Below, piece by piece: positions 1 through 13,237 of a DNA stretch of 64,000 nt; positions within the stretch are counted from its first letter, which is position 1; every line of letters starts with the position of its first letter. This DNA is from Heligmosomoides polygyrus polygyrus. Taxonomy: Eukaryota > Nematoda > Chromadorea > Rhabditida > Heligmosomidae. A model generated the notes under the pieces. That model saw nothing but the letters and a program-made list of their open reading frames with translations, had not been told where the DNA came from and made no database searches. The position numbers were made by a program, and so were the translations under genes. Location: the NCBI GenBank assembly GCA_947396885.1, contig OX377205.1, positions 77,286,969 to 77,350,968 of the forward strand, given 5' to 3'.

Positions 1-279
1 TGCAACTTCCGCACATCGTGGGACCAGCCAAACGCGGACATTCTGTTCACGTCGCCACTAGGACATCGAAGCCACGAATAGCAGATGTGCTAGTGATTGG
101 TCAATTGCAGAGCTATTCACGGCTTCCAACAAAGCATGGTGGTCTCTTTGGTCAAGGCCTTCTTGCTTTTTTCGAGAAGAAGCGCCTATTCTCAAGAATT
201 GACATACTGAAGGCTATTTGCATTTCGTGCACGTTAAAAGCTATGAAAAGCAGCTTCAGCGACAATGACGAAGCGATTA
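1..279. other. No recognisable feature
   Basis: Short open frames only, without a motif I recognise. Nothing supports a gene here. Confidence 0.4.
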
Positions 280-475
280 GGATATCGTTGTACCACCTGC
301 CACCCTATTTCTCATCGAATTCGTCATAAGAAAGCCAGCAACGGCCCTGTTCGTCCCTTTTGGACTGCCACAGCACCTCAGTGGATCCTCGTCGCTCGAG
401 GGACGGAGCATCATAGACCTCATTCAGGGCAGACGTTAGCGAAACGTATTATGTAATCGGCTCACCTAATTTTTG
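280..475 (-). mobile_element. RTE retrotransposon 3' remnant
   Basis: Read on the minus strand, this stretch resembles the 3' end of the RTE element at 42.9-46.5 kb: an AAAATTAGGTG block, then CTCGAGCGACGAGGATCCA, then a tail close to the last codons of that element. It is a short, diverged 3' fragment with no coding capacity. The match was made by eye. Confidence 0.55.
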
Positions 476-1475
476 ATGATCATCGCCTTAGGTGAAACAA
501 CTTCAGATGGATTATAAAGGGAGTACCGATTTCAGTATCGCGACGACTGGAAGTACGTCGCGATGATCATCGACCGACTTCTGCTCTATGTCTTCTTTGG
601 TATTACAGTCGGTGGCACTTGCGGTATATTGTTCAGCGCTCCCTACGTCTTCCAAGGTACGGAGTGTTCTGGTGCAATCATCTAAGTAGACATTTTTTTC
701 AAAATGTATGTTCCAGGTGTAAATCAACGAGAGGTCCTTCAAAGATTGATCGAACTGTACAAGACCAGAGGCAGCAGCTAGCAGCCTTTCAACAAAACGG
801 GTATTATACATAGAAGGCGGCTTTAAGAATTTGATATCTTTCATAAAATAAATCTTCTACCTCACAGTTAGTACACGTTTAGTTTGAAGTTTGTTATCAT
901 CACAAAAAATATTGAAATAGGGTTTCCAGGCGTTAACGGCGCGTGAGCGCTAACTACACCAACTACTGCTCACACAAACAACACAGTCATTGTAGAAATT
1001 CTTACATAATTGCACTCTGTGCAGATAACGAAGAGATGAAGCTCAAGCTCGCAAACCAACCAACTTTTTAGCCCCGTCGAAATTCTGCTCGTTTCTATCA
1101 CTAGTCACAGTGGCTCCATCCACTCCAGTGCACGAAGACTTTGACTTCCTCGCACCGACGCACTGCTAGAGGTCCAGGACTAGTTAACATCCCAGGAATC
1201 CAGTCTGCTTTCAAAACACTTCTTCGATCTCATGCTGTCATGGCATTAGACTTTATTTCTAGTGCATCATTGAGCGAAGTTAGCTCTTCTCGCGTTCTAC
1301 ACACAACGCCAAAAAGGAGAAGCGCTTCCACCGTCTCAACCATGCGAAGGAGTGATGCTGGAGTATGTTAAGTTGCTGGCAGGTGCTGCCGCTACAAGGA
1401 AATTGTAAGGAAAACATGTCGATCGCAAGCACAGATGCCAAACGAGAATTTAGCAGGTCATGATGCTCTAGAAAA
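476..1475. other. No recognisable feature
   Basis: About 1 kb with only short shadow frames on both strands. I see no domain, RNA gene or repeat here. Confidence 0.4.
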
Positions 1476-2288
<813 letters not shown>

Positions 2289-2290
2289 TA

Positions 2291-3209
2291 CAGGGTGCAC
2301 CAAAATAACGTGGACAAGATTTTTTTGTCATAAGTATGAAACAACCAACAATTCGAAAAAACTACGACTAATTTACAACAACACAAACATTAAGGTACAC
2401 CATCTTGAAGTGGTTTCGAAGTTGCCTCCCTTGGAGCGGATGCAAAGGGCCAAACGTTTCGCGAAGTTTGGGGGCGATGGGCCGCTGGCTGGGAACAGAT
2501 TCTGTTGACAGATGCGAAGCTGTTCACCGTGGAGCAGGCGCACAATCACCAAAATGATAAGATCTGGTCTACAGAGGCTCCAAGCAGCTCTGCTCTCGTC
2601 GAACACCGCCAGAACCCACAATCGGCCATGGTTTGGGGCAGAATCATCCCTCTGGCAGGACCCCTCTGGTTTTCCTGGATAAAGGAGCGAGAATCGAAAA
2701 AGATGTGCACCAGTGAGACATTCTCGAGTCCGTAGTTCTCATTGGGTGTAGTAGCACTACGATGATGCCCATTGGACGTTCCAGCAGGACTCTGCAGCCG
2801 AACATAGGGCGAAGAGTACGCAGGCGTGGTTCCAGGCCTTTTCCCCGATTCCATCACGTTTTCGGAATGGTTGCCGTATTCTCCGGATTTGAATCCAATG
2901 GGCTATAGTGTGTGGGAATTTTCAAGACTAGTGTCGGCGTCAAGCGCCACCGCAGTCTCCAGTCCCTGAAGAACCCCAACGCCAGGAGTGGAACGATTGT
3001 TTGCTGATGACCTGCGGCCCATCGCCCCCAAACCTCGCGAAGCGTTTCGCCCTGTGCATCCACTCCAAGGGAGACCACTACAAAATTACTTGAACACGAT
3101 TTAGCTTAATATTTGTATTATTGTAATTTAGTTGTTGTTTTCTCGGATTGTTGCTTGCTTTATAATTTTGATTTAAAAAATCTTGTCCACCTTATTTTGG
3201 TGCACTTTG
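2291..3209 (+). mobile_element. Tc1/mariner element, 5'-deleted, 196-bp inverted arms
   Basis: A 919-bp element flanked by TA on both sides (2289-2290 and 3210-3211). Its ends are CAGGGTGCACC and the inverse of GGTGCACTTTG. The plus strand encodes a broken IS630/mariner-type transposase middle: TDAKLFTVEQAHNH, then HRQNPQSAMVWG, then a degraded YSPDLNPM-like block near 2875-2905. The helix-turn-helix half is missing. Instead, bases 2291-2486 are an inverted copy of 3014-3209, so the transposase C-terminus is present twice, once on each strand. The left copy on the minus strand reads NFAKRLALCIRSKGGNFE. The reading frame is broken at several points, so the element is dead. Confidence 0.85.
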
Positions 3210-3211
3210 TA

Positions 3212-4019
3212 GCTCCAGCGACAGGTCCTGCCTCTCAAACCTCCACATCCAAACCTTCTCGCAAGTCATTTAGACGTCCTATCTTCCGTTCGTTTCTGGG
3301 AAAAACAGGGTCACTCATAAGTATGTACAACGTCGCCAACAGCTGCAATATTTCGTCCGAGCGTGTGATTTCGGCAATCTTCGATGAATTTCTCGCAGAG
3401 AAGTTGTGTTGTTGATTCTAGATTGTCCAGAAGTGTTGTTTCTTCATATGACGAAGTTAGAGCATCATAACTTGCTTCGGCGTTTCAATAGCGCGCAATG
3501 TTTCTGGACGATAATATTCACAGTTGTCATCTCTGTTCTCAAAAAGATACATACTCACAGTAAGTGCCATGTCATTTTTATTCAAACCGTTAGGCGCACC
3601 GACGTCATTTGTTTTTGTTGTGAAGCCTAGTAAGTTAGGGGACGAGAGCACAGACACGCTTCGACATCGACGACAAATGCGTGAATGTCATCAAACGATC
3701 ACTGTCTTAAATAGCTGCCTTGCGTAGAGCTTTGTAGATGGCATATTTTCTCGATTTTATTAACTTTCGTAAAAACCCCCTTGTCAAGGTGCACAGGATG
3801 TAATATGCTTCCAACGAATTTCCTTTTCTGCGGGCTGCGAGTCACACCTACCTGGACTCCCCTATTTTACTCACTCAGAATATTTGCACCGAGTAAGAAT
3901 ATTGGAGCGTTATCGCAGGTGATGGAGTGTGGAATTTCTCGTCGTTCTACGAAGCGACGGAAAGCGCTTAGAAATTTATTGCCCGCTGTGCTGTGCAACC
4001 ACTTCCGAATGAAGTAATC
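3212..4019. other. No recognisable feature
   Basis: Only short open frames with no motif I can name. No RNA gene or repeat recognised. Confidence 0.35.
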
Positions 4020-4545
4020 GAGTATAATTTGGTTTCCTCACCGGTTCCAGCGCTGGGTGGTAGATCGAAAAAATCTAGACCAGTATATTGGAACGGTTTG
4101 CTTTGCACGACTCTTTCAAGCGATAACTGCGAGGAATCAGGATAACAATACGAGAGGACATTGAATCGCCGGCATTTCACGCGGCGTTTAGATGTTTTCC
4201 TCACTTGCTGGCGAAATTTTGGAACTTTATTGTTGGCCTAGTTCCGCCAGTGTGTTCAACAACACCCTGGCAGGTTCCGTGCGCTTCTTGGATAGCGTGA
4301 TGCGCAAGCGCAGGCTTGGGCGCAATTAATATAGGATTTTTGGCGTTCTCTTTTAAAGCGGTATGTCTAATTCGTATTCTGGAACGCCTATTGCAATGCG
4401 TATCTTTGTAGAGAATGTGCTCCATAGATTCACATAGTAACTTGTCCTATTATATAAAGCAGAGACGCATGAATCACTGACGGAGGGCGCCGTTAACATC
4501 TGCCGACAGTTGTCGCTACAGTCAGCCGTTCGTCGTATCGCCGCC
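4020..4545 (-). pseudogene. BEL/Pao retrotransposon integrase remnant
   Basis: Minus-strand frames give pieces of a BEL/Pao polyprotein in the right order. First comes a zinc-finger/spacer part with NPILIAPKPALAHHAIQEAHG. Then comes RRFNVLSYCYPDSSQLSLE, followed by FQYTGLDFFDLPPSAGTGEE, where the D in GLDFF is the first catalytic Asp of the integrase core. Stops and frame changes split it into at least three frames, so it is dead. The family call rests on recognition of these motifs, not on a database search. Confidence 0.75.
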
Positions 4546-5695
4546 GTCAATCTTTAACACCATAACATGGGCAGTGTGGCAGGCAGCCACGACCGCCGGT
4601 GTTGATTAAATACCACGACACTTCCACTGCCGGGTCACCAATGAACACCCACTTGATGAGGTTTCGCAAGACGTCACCACGGGGATCACGAGCCGCTGCT
4701 GCCGGGTTCAGGCAACACGTGAAGCGCAGCGGAAGAGGTCTGCGACATGGCACGACTCAGGTCCCATGATCTGTGATGGAAGATGTCGATACAGGAGCGC
4801 TTCACAGCAATTGGGGCGTTTCGAACAAGGAGTCAATATCGGTCGGTGTTATCGATCTTTTGAACCCGATACCGAATTTCATTGAATGAAGGAAGGAAAT
4901 TGCATTGAAAGAAAGAAAATCAAAGGGAGACGGAACCCACCATGTATAAAAGTGGAAGGCATGAGTCGCTTTCTGTAGTGGTTATTCAATATCAAAAATA
5001 AAGTTCCCACCCTCCCCTCCTCCAATTTTTCGACTACACCAGACTCTCGCAAATAATCCTTCCCGTGCGTCTCCTCAAAACTAGTGGCCAATGACATAAT
5101 CTGGAAGACGCTCCTTTTGATTTGGAAATTGCCCACTTCGATCTCAAGAGCATACTCACTTCGCGCGCTGGGTTACTAACCTATTTCTACCTGCCCAGGT
5201 CCTCCAATTTTCAGAGGTGAACCAGGACAGGTCAGCAAAGAAAGCTGGTGGGACCTACGCTTGGTTCGACTACGCTTTTAACCAAGTCTCGCCCCTAGGT
5301 CCCATTTTTCGACAGCGCTTTGACCAATTTCCATAGCACGGTATGCAGAGGAGGAGAGATTTTTTGTCCTAAGTCACCTATTCCGATGTCCCCATTCCGT
5401 CACACCTCCTGACATAAAGTACGGCGACTGGACCGAAACGGTCAGTCGTTCGATTAGGCTTGACGAGCTGCAATAGGTGAGCACAACCTCAGACGAACCA
5501 GAAGTACTGCGGGCATTTTCTTGAGTGCAGGGATGTAAGCGATACTAAGCAAGGCATAAATCTCTAGCAGGCGTACGTTTCTACGCGATCGACTTCGACG
5601 CTAGGGATGCTTCCTTGAAGTTTCCATGAAGTCGCAGGTTGATACACTGAAGTTGGAAAGATTCCTACTACAGGAAAGTCTAGAGAAGGCTATGC
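4546..5695. other. No recognisable feature
   Basis: Possibly more decayed BEL/Pao sequence at the left edge (minus-strand frame 4547-4753), but I cannot align it to a domain. The rest shows no gene. Confidence 0.3.
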
Positions 5696-5699
5696 AATG

Positions 5700-7018
5700 A
5701 GCTGAATTGCTCAGCGCGAAGATTTCATAATTTAAAAACGAAAACTGCGGTCCACTGAAGGTGGAGGAATTTGAGCTCGAAGATATATTTCAGACAATCC
5801 AAACAAGTACGTGCGGCTCTGTTCGCAACAACAGAATGTCCACGAGCTGCAACAGGCTATCGCTAAGTCAGCTTGATGTGGCGCAACGAAGAAGAGCAGA
5901 TCTCGATGCTCAGCTTCGAGCGAACGAAGAGTTGAGCCTATATGGAAATGCCACTTCGAATACGGGATGTGAAAAGGAAACAGCTCGAAGTGAAGCTTAA
6001 TATAGCGATTGAGGACAGAACCAATATTCAAGGACGGTATAGTAATGCACCGACTAAAAACGCAGAAATGCTCAAATCAGATCAACTACGAAGGATGGTG
6101 AAAGAATGAAGAGACATCTAGAGGCGCAGCTTCAAGCCAACCAGAAAAGCGCATCCGAAAGGCATACGCTGGGGGCAGTCGTTCGGTACACCGTGCTTCC
6201 TGCCGCCAACTTCCCGCCCTGCCCGCGCCGCCCTATTTGGACAAGTTTGCTGCGAGCGAAGCCCTCGTCAATTGACGTGACGTCGTCCAAAATCCTAAGA
6301 GCTGATAGGAGCCGATATTGGGAAGCGCATCTCGGGGAACTCTGAAGTCATTTTCCAGTCAGTTCGGATATGGAGGCAGTTGAGGAAAGGAGAACGTCAC
6401 TATTCTCTCTAGATTCTTTCAATTTTCGCCTCAACTAGGGACTATGAGTGATTCCGGTTAGGAGTTCTACACTGAAGGCTTACTCATAATTGTGCGCAAA
6501 ACCGGCTCTTCTCCCAAGGATCAGACAATTCTCCTTGTGTTGAAGAATTTTCTAGTAGATGGTCGCGTTGTTGTCATGACATATCTCGCTAAGATGTTGC
6601 GGTACTTGTCGGAAAATGCGGACGACGGCTTAGTACCGAGCATGAAGAGAGCCTTGGCGCTGCAGCTGAAAACTCCTTTCCTCCAAATGGTGAACAAGAT
6701 TCTAACTCTTGTCTCAAGAACGAAATCAGTTCAGGATAGTGCTGTAGGGCCAAGGGAAGTGATTAGAAATGCGATGCCTCCATATGATGGCAGGAACCCG
6801 GACATCTTGTCCTCGGCGCGCCCCTCGCCCGCCCTTTTCTGAGGGCGGTGTATCCAACGACTGTCCGCCCATACGCTAGGATCAGACTGAATCTTTGTAA
6901 ATGACGTAGCAATATTTGAAACAGAAGTGCAACTCGCATGTGGAAAGTTTTATGGCTAACAAGGGAGGTCAATGAACTTCCCGTGGCAATTTTAAAAGTG
7001 ACCTATATAGGGTTGTAG
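5700..7018 (+). pseudogene. Degenerate coiled-coil (gag-like?) coding region
   Basis: Successive plus-strand frames (about 5761-6000, 6050-6345, 6360-6480, 6492-6842 and 6850-7010) read as one decayed protein. The first part is rich in charged heptads (DVAQRRRADLDAQLRANEEL, then MKRHLEAQLQANQKSASERH), which suggests a coiled coil. The later part is more globular (PKDQTILLVLKNFLVDG, YLAKMLRYLSENADDGLVPS). Several frame changes and stops separate the pieces. I do not recognise a family. In this setting, surrounded by BEL/Pao and gypsy debris, a gag-like retroelement protein is the most likely source, but that is inference. Confidence 0.4.
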
Positions 7019-7283
7019 AGCGTTGTCTGAGAAGCACCGCAGTGGTTTCCAAATTTCCTGCGGACATCTGGGTAGGTCAAAAATTGCAAAAAACCATTTC
7101 ACTTAAATACGGGCCGATACAGCAGAACTGACGCCTGGAACTGCCATGCTGTGGTTAGAATCTAACCTGCAAAAGGTTTGGGGCTGGAACAATAGCGGAA
7201 TTACAGCGATTTCACAATTTGCTTGCTAGCCGTACAGTGACCGAAATGGAACATTGAGGTGCGCCGCTCACCACCAACGGCGG

Positions 7284-7360
7284 AGCGGCAGGATGGCCGA
7301 GTGGCTGTGGGGGCGGGCTTGCGGGAAAAGCGTCGGGGGTTCGAATCCGGAGGTGCTGCT
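7284..7360 (+). pseudogene. tRNA-like sequence (pseudo-tRNA or SINE head)
   Basis: A 7-bp acceptor-like stem can form between AGCGGCA (7284-7290) and TGCTGCT (7354-7360), with one G-T wobble. Between them are an A-box-like GATGGCCGAGTGG and a B-box GGTTCGAATCC, as in Ser/Leu tRNAs. The 77-nt length leaves no long variable arm, and I cannot fold convincing D, anticodon or T stems. I therefore treat it as a tRNA-derived sequence rather than a working gene. Confidence 0.5.
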
Positions 7361-7361
7361 C

Positions 7362-9148
7362 CTGAATTGCTGGTCTTGCTCCATCAATTTTGTCGATATA
7401 AAGTGTATCTTAACCGCGGTAGTGTACCATACTGACATTATAATTTTATTTTAACCTGGATGATACGATATAAACACAAAAATAAACACCCAAAGCTACA
7501 GCGTTCATAATACCTAATTCGATTGGGCATTGAGGAGGAGCAGGTGACTTTTCTTTGCCTACAAAATAGATAACTTCAGAACTCCAAAGATCGAGGAAAA
7601 ATATTATTTTTTATTTATTATTATTTATTATTTATATTCTTATTTTAATTAATTAATTAACTATATTTATGTTTGATTTTTTTCGACCCCTCTTCGACTT
7701 TTGGAGAGAAAGTATAACAGTACCAATCTTTCTTCTCCATCCTCAACCAACCATATTGCTAGTGATTTCACATCCGTCACATACAGCAACCTCCTCACTG
7801 CTACAGGAAGGCGTAATACTACTCACATCATCGTCATCATCCGGCGACCAGTCTACATCCTGCGCTTCGTTCAAGTTAAGCTAACATCACGAACGAGAGA
7901 ACGTCAATGGAACAAACATCAAACAAAAAATCATTATAGGATAATCATAGATTTTTGAAAAGGGTCACGACCCTTTTTTTCGCAATATCGTGCTGAATTA
8001 GAGTACGTAAATAAATAGATTTCAAAATTAGGCATGGGGATTTGCATTGCGTAATTTCTGTAATCGTCCAAATTTGTTTAGTTGCTAAAGCATGATGTGG
8101 TTGAGAGGGACAATAGTAAGTGGATAAGTGTAGTAAATAAGGTTAAGGGATAGTGGGCTTTTAAACGCAAAATGTTGATGCATAAAATGAAAGGAGGTTG
8201 AATATCTTATAAACTTAATATGAATGTTACGTAGCTTGCATAAGCTTATAAACGGTTATAGTTGCAGGTGCTCCGTAACTGGATTACCTGTTTTAACGGA
8301 ATTTGAGTTAAAATTAGTTAGCTTCTATGATTAGGGAATAGAATAGGGAATGTAATGATAATATGTACATATTTTTAAGGGTGGTTGTGGAGGATTTAAG
8401 TGTATACAGTATAACTAAAATGATGGTTGTAGTGTGAGTGCTGCGCAAACGTGCTCCAATGAAAATTTTCGAAATTGAAGATTATAGGAGCGTAATGAAC
8501 ATCTTAATTACAGTTTCCGACCATTTCTTGTATTTGGGTTTGGGTTAACATTTTTATGTTATTGGAATAGCCTGTGTACTTGTCACTTAGTCTAGTCAAG
8601 CCTTGCCTTCCTTTCCCATCGTTCTTCTATGAAGCGTCGTTCCATATAAGGAGGTAAAGTATTAATTCTCAATTAATCCTTTACAGGAAGAATGAAGCGG
8701 AACAAGGATATGGAAAGGGTAGGAGGAGCACAAGAGAGCACAAGAAGAAGGGATGAATACACTGAAGGCTGGAGGCTATTAAAATGTTTTAAATTTATGG
8801 TTAATGTATGCATTTTCGTTGTTATTTTGTAAAATTGTTAGTAATATATAGTTATTAGAAAGAGTTTAAGTGTGGTGTTTATAGCAGAAAAATGTTAATA
8901 ACCAGTTTTAATCTGGTTCTGCCTACTCGTTATGTGGGGTGAGCCGCCTCTTCGCATTTGAAAACGTGTCTCTGAGCTCGGCGAGCTTCATTCAAACGTT
9001 TCCTGAGTACTTTCTTGAAATATGATGAATTTCTGCTTAGTTTTTTCATGTGCATTTTGCTTTAGCCCAAGCATGATCTCCACGCCTCAGCTCCTACGAG
9101 CGTCGCCTTTTTAACATGTCCAATTCTTCGGCAAACTGTTGCTCCCTA
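7362..9148. other. AT-rich non-coding stretch
   Basis: Strongly AT-rich, with an ATT/TTAA-rich core at about 7600-7665 and stops in all frames. No gene, RNA or transposon motif recognised. Confidence 0.4.
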
Positions 9149-9545
9149 TTAGCGCTCCTCTCTTAAAGCTGCACCCTCAGCAGACGGCTCAAGTCGGGTC
9201 GGCTCTATCAAAATCATATCGCGACGGCGATGGGCTGAAATAAGCTGCAGACGAGCGCTGTTGCCTGAGGCGGCCGCGACGCGAGCGAGCGCAGCGCGTG
9301 AGTCCCGGGATGACTTCGTCCGAACGTAATGGAGCGCGAAAGCTGTCGTTTCGCACGCGGAAAGATGCGGAAAGGATGAAATTGAACCGGCAAGAGCAGA
9401 GGAAAGAGATGACACGGCGGAGATGGGAAAAAGAAGCAGGATAAGGTGGAAACAAGACGGAAAGAAAGGTGGAAGAATGAGCGAAGGAGAAAATGACGGG
9501 AGAATGAATGAAAAGAGAGACAAAACGACCTAGGCCCTTGGGACT
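9149..9545 (-). other. GC-rich segment with chance ORF, possibly retroelement 3' region
   Basis: A 124-codon minus-strand frame here is Ser/Leu/Pro/Arg-rich and has no recognisable domain. It lies directly downstream, in minus-strand sense, of the BEL/Pao integrase remnant. It could be that element's 3' untranslated region or LTR. I could not find paired LTR ends. Confidence 0.3.
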
Positions 9546-9559
9546 GATAAATATGTGCT

Positions 9560-10745
9560 CCGTCTTAGCGCGACGTTGGGGTTGCTGTCGAACGGGTTGA
9601 GTGGGGTAACAAAGTCCTGCGCAGCTGCGGCTTTCGAAGACGCGTTAACCTCGAGCAATACAAGTGCAAGAGAGACCTCGTCAAGCACTTCCCGCTCGGA
9701 AAGCGAACCTCAGCCGTTATTATGGAACCGTCCTTCCCAGTATGAAGTTGAACGACCAAACCGTAAATCCATGAGCCACGTGGGATGTTCTCCTCCGCGA
9801 CCAGAACGACATCTCCGACTTGTGCATCAGCATTTCGAACAGGCTTGCTGACGTTCTCTGAGTGCTGCTAGGTAATGGACGTACTCTAACTCCCAGAAAT
9901 GATCTAAAGCAGACAGTTTTCTTATACCAGGTCCCTAAAGTATGAGACGCTACGTAAATATCGTGTATTTGGTCTGCTAGCGACGAGAGTTGCAGGTCTA
10001 CCTGCGGGACAAAGAAGTCTAGGGGACAAAGAATTCGGGCCGCAGAATGTGAAAGAAAGTGTCCCTTTCGCGAAAAGGTGTGATTGGGCGCAAAATGAGC
10101 GTCACTCCTATTTCGGCCACGATAGATTGAAGCTGGTTTAACGGAAGGATGTTGCGACCAAGCTATTTTTTGTACGCAGACCTGAAAAGTGCGACTAAGC
10201 GTTCGTAGAAGCCTCCTTCCAAGGCGACAGCGGGTAACAAAGCTCCAATTGACCTTGTTGGACGCGCGGAGAGTGGAAATACGTTACCAGGTGGAAGGGG
10301 CGCAAATGGTTGAAGTTATAGCGGATTTCGCAGTGCGGAAGGTAGTCGCTGAAAACTACATCTGGAAGCCCTCTACGCGCGACGAAACGACGGAAAGCCA
10401 ACAAAATTCTTGAGTAGTGTTATCCAAGACGACTTCAAGGTGGATTGCCCGAGCTGTCATGCACGTGGGCAGACATATCCCATACCTTCTCGGTGGCGGT
10501 ACCTGAACAAGCGTGAGGACTAAGACAGTCCAGAGAGATATTCTTGAACGGTCCCGAACGACTGTTAGATATGATAGATGTTTATCAACTGATGTGTAGT
10601 AATTGAAAGACTGAGAAGACTGAGAGGGTTGGTGGCCCGGCATCCAGGCAGCCAGCCAGAGTGCGTGTTGATATGATTTGAGGTAGGTGACCTCCTCTGA
10701 TGATCGAGCGCGGAAAGACAGGCGGGACATCCGGCGTACCCACCT
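9560..10745 (-). pseudogene. BEL/Pao retrotransposon integrase and C-terminal remnant
   Basis: Read on the minus strand from right to left, the pieces match the end of a BEL/Pao polyprotein. The integrase core has TCMTARAIHLEVVLDNTTQE, then LAFRRFVARRGLPDVVFSD, where this D is the second catalytic Asp. A decayed stretch follows. Near 9565-9759 is the C-terminal segment VVQLHTGKDGSIITAEVRFP, typical of the DUF5641-type domain at the end of these polyproteins. At least three frame changes and several stops make it inactive. It may belong to the same family as 4020-4545. Confidence 0.8.
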
Positions 10746-11261
10746 AGGGAGGCAGTCTTGGCCTGACCGGTATAGAAGGAGGTCGCACTGGCGACTCCGA
10801 TTTGTCTGTTACTTTAACTGCTTCATTGCCTACATTGCCTGTTACGATTTGATATCCTGCGTATTTTTGCGATAAACTGTGTGTTGTTCTCGCCTTCTTC
10901 ATCTGCTTCCGAATCGCCGTTTACATACCGAGTTAACTTGGGGGTTAATCCGGTGATCCAAGGCAGAGGAAGAGCGCGCACAGTATTTCGCAATTTGATC
11001 TAGGGCGTGTGATCTGTCGATCGGGCGCGCCGGCATCGATTCACGCCTCTTCTGGACGCCAGTCCGACTCGTTTTCTCCACTTGTGCTGCGGTACCACAA
11101 ATAGCACTCGGTGTTCGTGGTTGCAGCATAATGACAACGTTAGCGAGAGGGGGGGGGAGGGTGCGGCAGAGGTACTTGGTAGCTCGTGCACCAAGACTAC
11201 CGTGGTGTTTCTTGGATCCCAGCCAAAATCGGGAATAGGGGGAACCGCTGCCCAATTTTTT
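10746..11261. other. Unassigned, possible LTR fragment
   Basis: Contains a GATAAACTGTGTG block near 10872, resembling an LTR polyadenylation/R region, and a run of G at 11149-11156. It sits just before the plus-strand gypsy remnant and could be its LTR. No matching second copy is visible, so this stays a guess. Confidence 0.25.
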
Positions 11262-13040
11262 GTGTGCGTTTTCAAAGGTTGATGGATCGTGTATGAGAGC
11301 ATTTAAAGACAAAGCAGTTTTCATCCACATATACGATATCCTGGTTGCTACGGAATCGAGTAGACAATTTGAGGTGCTGCAGCAGGTCTTCAGTGCTCTG
11401 CAAGAAGCAAACTTGAAGCTCAAGCCACAGAAGTGTGTATTCGTGGAGCAAGAAGTAGCCTTCCTGAGGCATCTGGTGGACGGTGAAGGAGTTCACGTAG
11501 GCCCAGCAGTATCCCAGACCTGTTAACGTGAACCAGTTGAGAACCTTCCTGGGTTTATCGGGCTACTACCGGAAGTTTGTTCTAAATTTCTCAAAGATTG
11601 CGCGACCGTTTTCGAACTAACAAGTAACAAGGCGTGGTAGAAGTGAGGTGCAGAACAACAGCAAGCGTTCAGCCAGGTGAAAGAAGTTATGACGACCACA
11701 CCTGTGTTGGCTCAACCAGGTGTAGAAGCGGCAAGATCGGGGCAGAGGCCATATGTCATCTACGCCGATGCGTCTCAACAAGGCATAGGTGCAGTGCTAT
11801 GACAAGAAGGCTTGAATGATCTTCTTCACCCACTGTCTTTGCCTCGAAGAGTCTGTCGAAGGCGGCATGTAACTACCATGTTACGGATACGAAGACGCTA
11901 GCGTGGTCTTCGCACTGAGACGCTTCCACTACTTTGTGTATGGAATGGAGGTCATTGTGCGTACGGACCATCTCCCTCTCACACCTCTCTTCAAACGAGC
12001 TAATGTATCGGGACGCGTTCTGAGTGGGCGCTACAAACACAACAGTATCGCATAAAGATCGGGTATGTGAAAGGGAAAGGCAACCCCGTAGCGGACGCGT
12101 TATCCAAAGGAATTGACATGGCGGCATCGGATGTGAAGCCCATTTGTGACGAGAACGAACGGATTGTGTGCCAGGTGAATGTGGATGCGGATACGGACTG
12201 GCTTAAGGAGCTAAAGGCTGACGCTGATACCGTGAGGTGATTTATGCGCTTGAGTGTCACGATCTTAACCGTGAGGTGCAGTTGTGTAAGGTAAGAAAGC
12301 GGCTGAAGGTAGCTGATTTCGTAATGGACGAAGATCTGGGACCGGATTCATCAACAATTAAACCCATTGGTATGCGGGGTATAAGGGGTAAAGATAAGAT
12401 AAGAGTCGGGTAGAGATAGGGCAGGAGTCAGACACTCAAGCTTCATCGTTTGTGTTAGAAAATGGAGAAGCCGTAAGAGTGGTCCCGGAGTATTAGGGGC
12501 GTGAAGTGTTCCTCGAGGCTCACAGATGGAGCATGGCAGGTCACCTCGCTAGTAAGAAGGTCTTTAAGATTACTGAAGACCAGTGTGTTTTGGGAAGGAA
12601 TGGAGAAGGATGTGTGTAATTGGATGAAGGAGTGCAGGGAGTATAAACCCGACAAATCCTGGGAAAGCCCACAAACCTCTTCTAATGCCATTTGTCACTA
12701 GCAAGCCTATCGAAATCGTGGGGTTGGATATCCTAGAAATGGGATTGAGCGCTAGTGGGATGAACTATGTGCTGGTCGTAGTCGTCCACTTTTCAAAATG
12801 GCATGCATACCCGCTGGAGTACAAGAGCGCAGCTTTGGTGGCAACCACCTAGTTCCAGAAGTGGATTTGCGAGAATGGTCGCTGGCCCAGGTAAATTCAC
12901 AGTGACGAAGGCTCGGAATTTGTAAACAGGGTTATGGACGAGGTTGCAGAGGTGGCTGGGATTGTTCTGTCGACTACTAAGAGATACAACTTCCGAGAAA
13001 ACGGCATGATAGAGAAAGCCATCAGCGTCGGAGGTTAGGG
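11262..13040 (+). pseudogene. Ty3/gypsy retrotransposon pol remnant (RT, RNase H, integrase)
   Basis: Plus-strand fragments follow pol order. The end of reverse transcriptase carries the YxDD-box remnant IYDILVATESS (about 11328-11360), then LKLKPQKCVFVEQEVAFL and QLRTFLGLSGYYRKFV (about 11537-11583). RNase H has [16 protein letters not shown] (about 11753-11800), then YVKGKGNPVADALSKGIDM (about 12064-12120). Integrase has GLDILEMG (about 12722), HSDEGSEFVN (about 12899) and YNFRENGMIEKAI (about 12985), giving a D-D-E set. Many stops and frame changes show it is dead. It differs from the gypsy element at the right edge of the window. Confidence 0.88.
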
Positions 13041-13237
13041 CATAATCGCCATGGTCATATTACCGATTTCGCCTAAAGTTCGGCTATAGAGGTTATCTGT
13101 AGTGCTACGATAGTAGCCCAGCATGCAAGCTGTCCCGCAGTGATCGCCTAAAGTGCGCAAATTAGCGGGAAACCATTCTTGCGGGAACTTTTCGATAGAC
13201 GAAGGCTTATTCGAGAGATAGCAGTCTAAGAAGCATC

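Noticed and set aside
7284..7360. Functional tRNA-Ser/Leu gene
   Set aside because: The acceptor stem pairs and A/B boxes are present, but no good D, anticodon or T stem and no long variable arm can be drawn.
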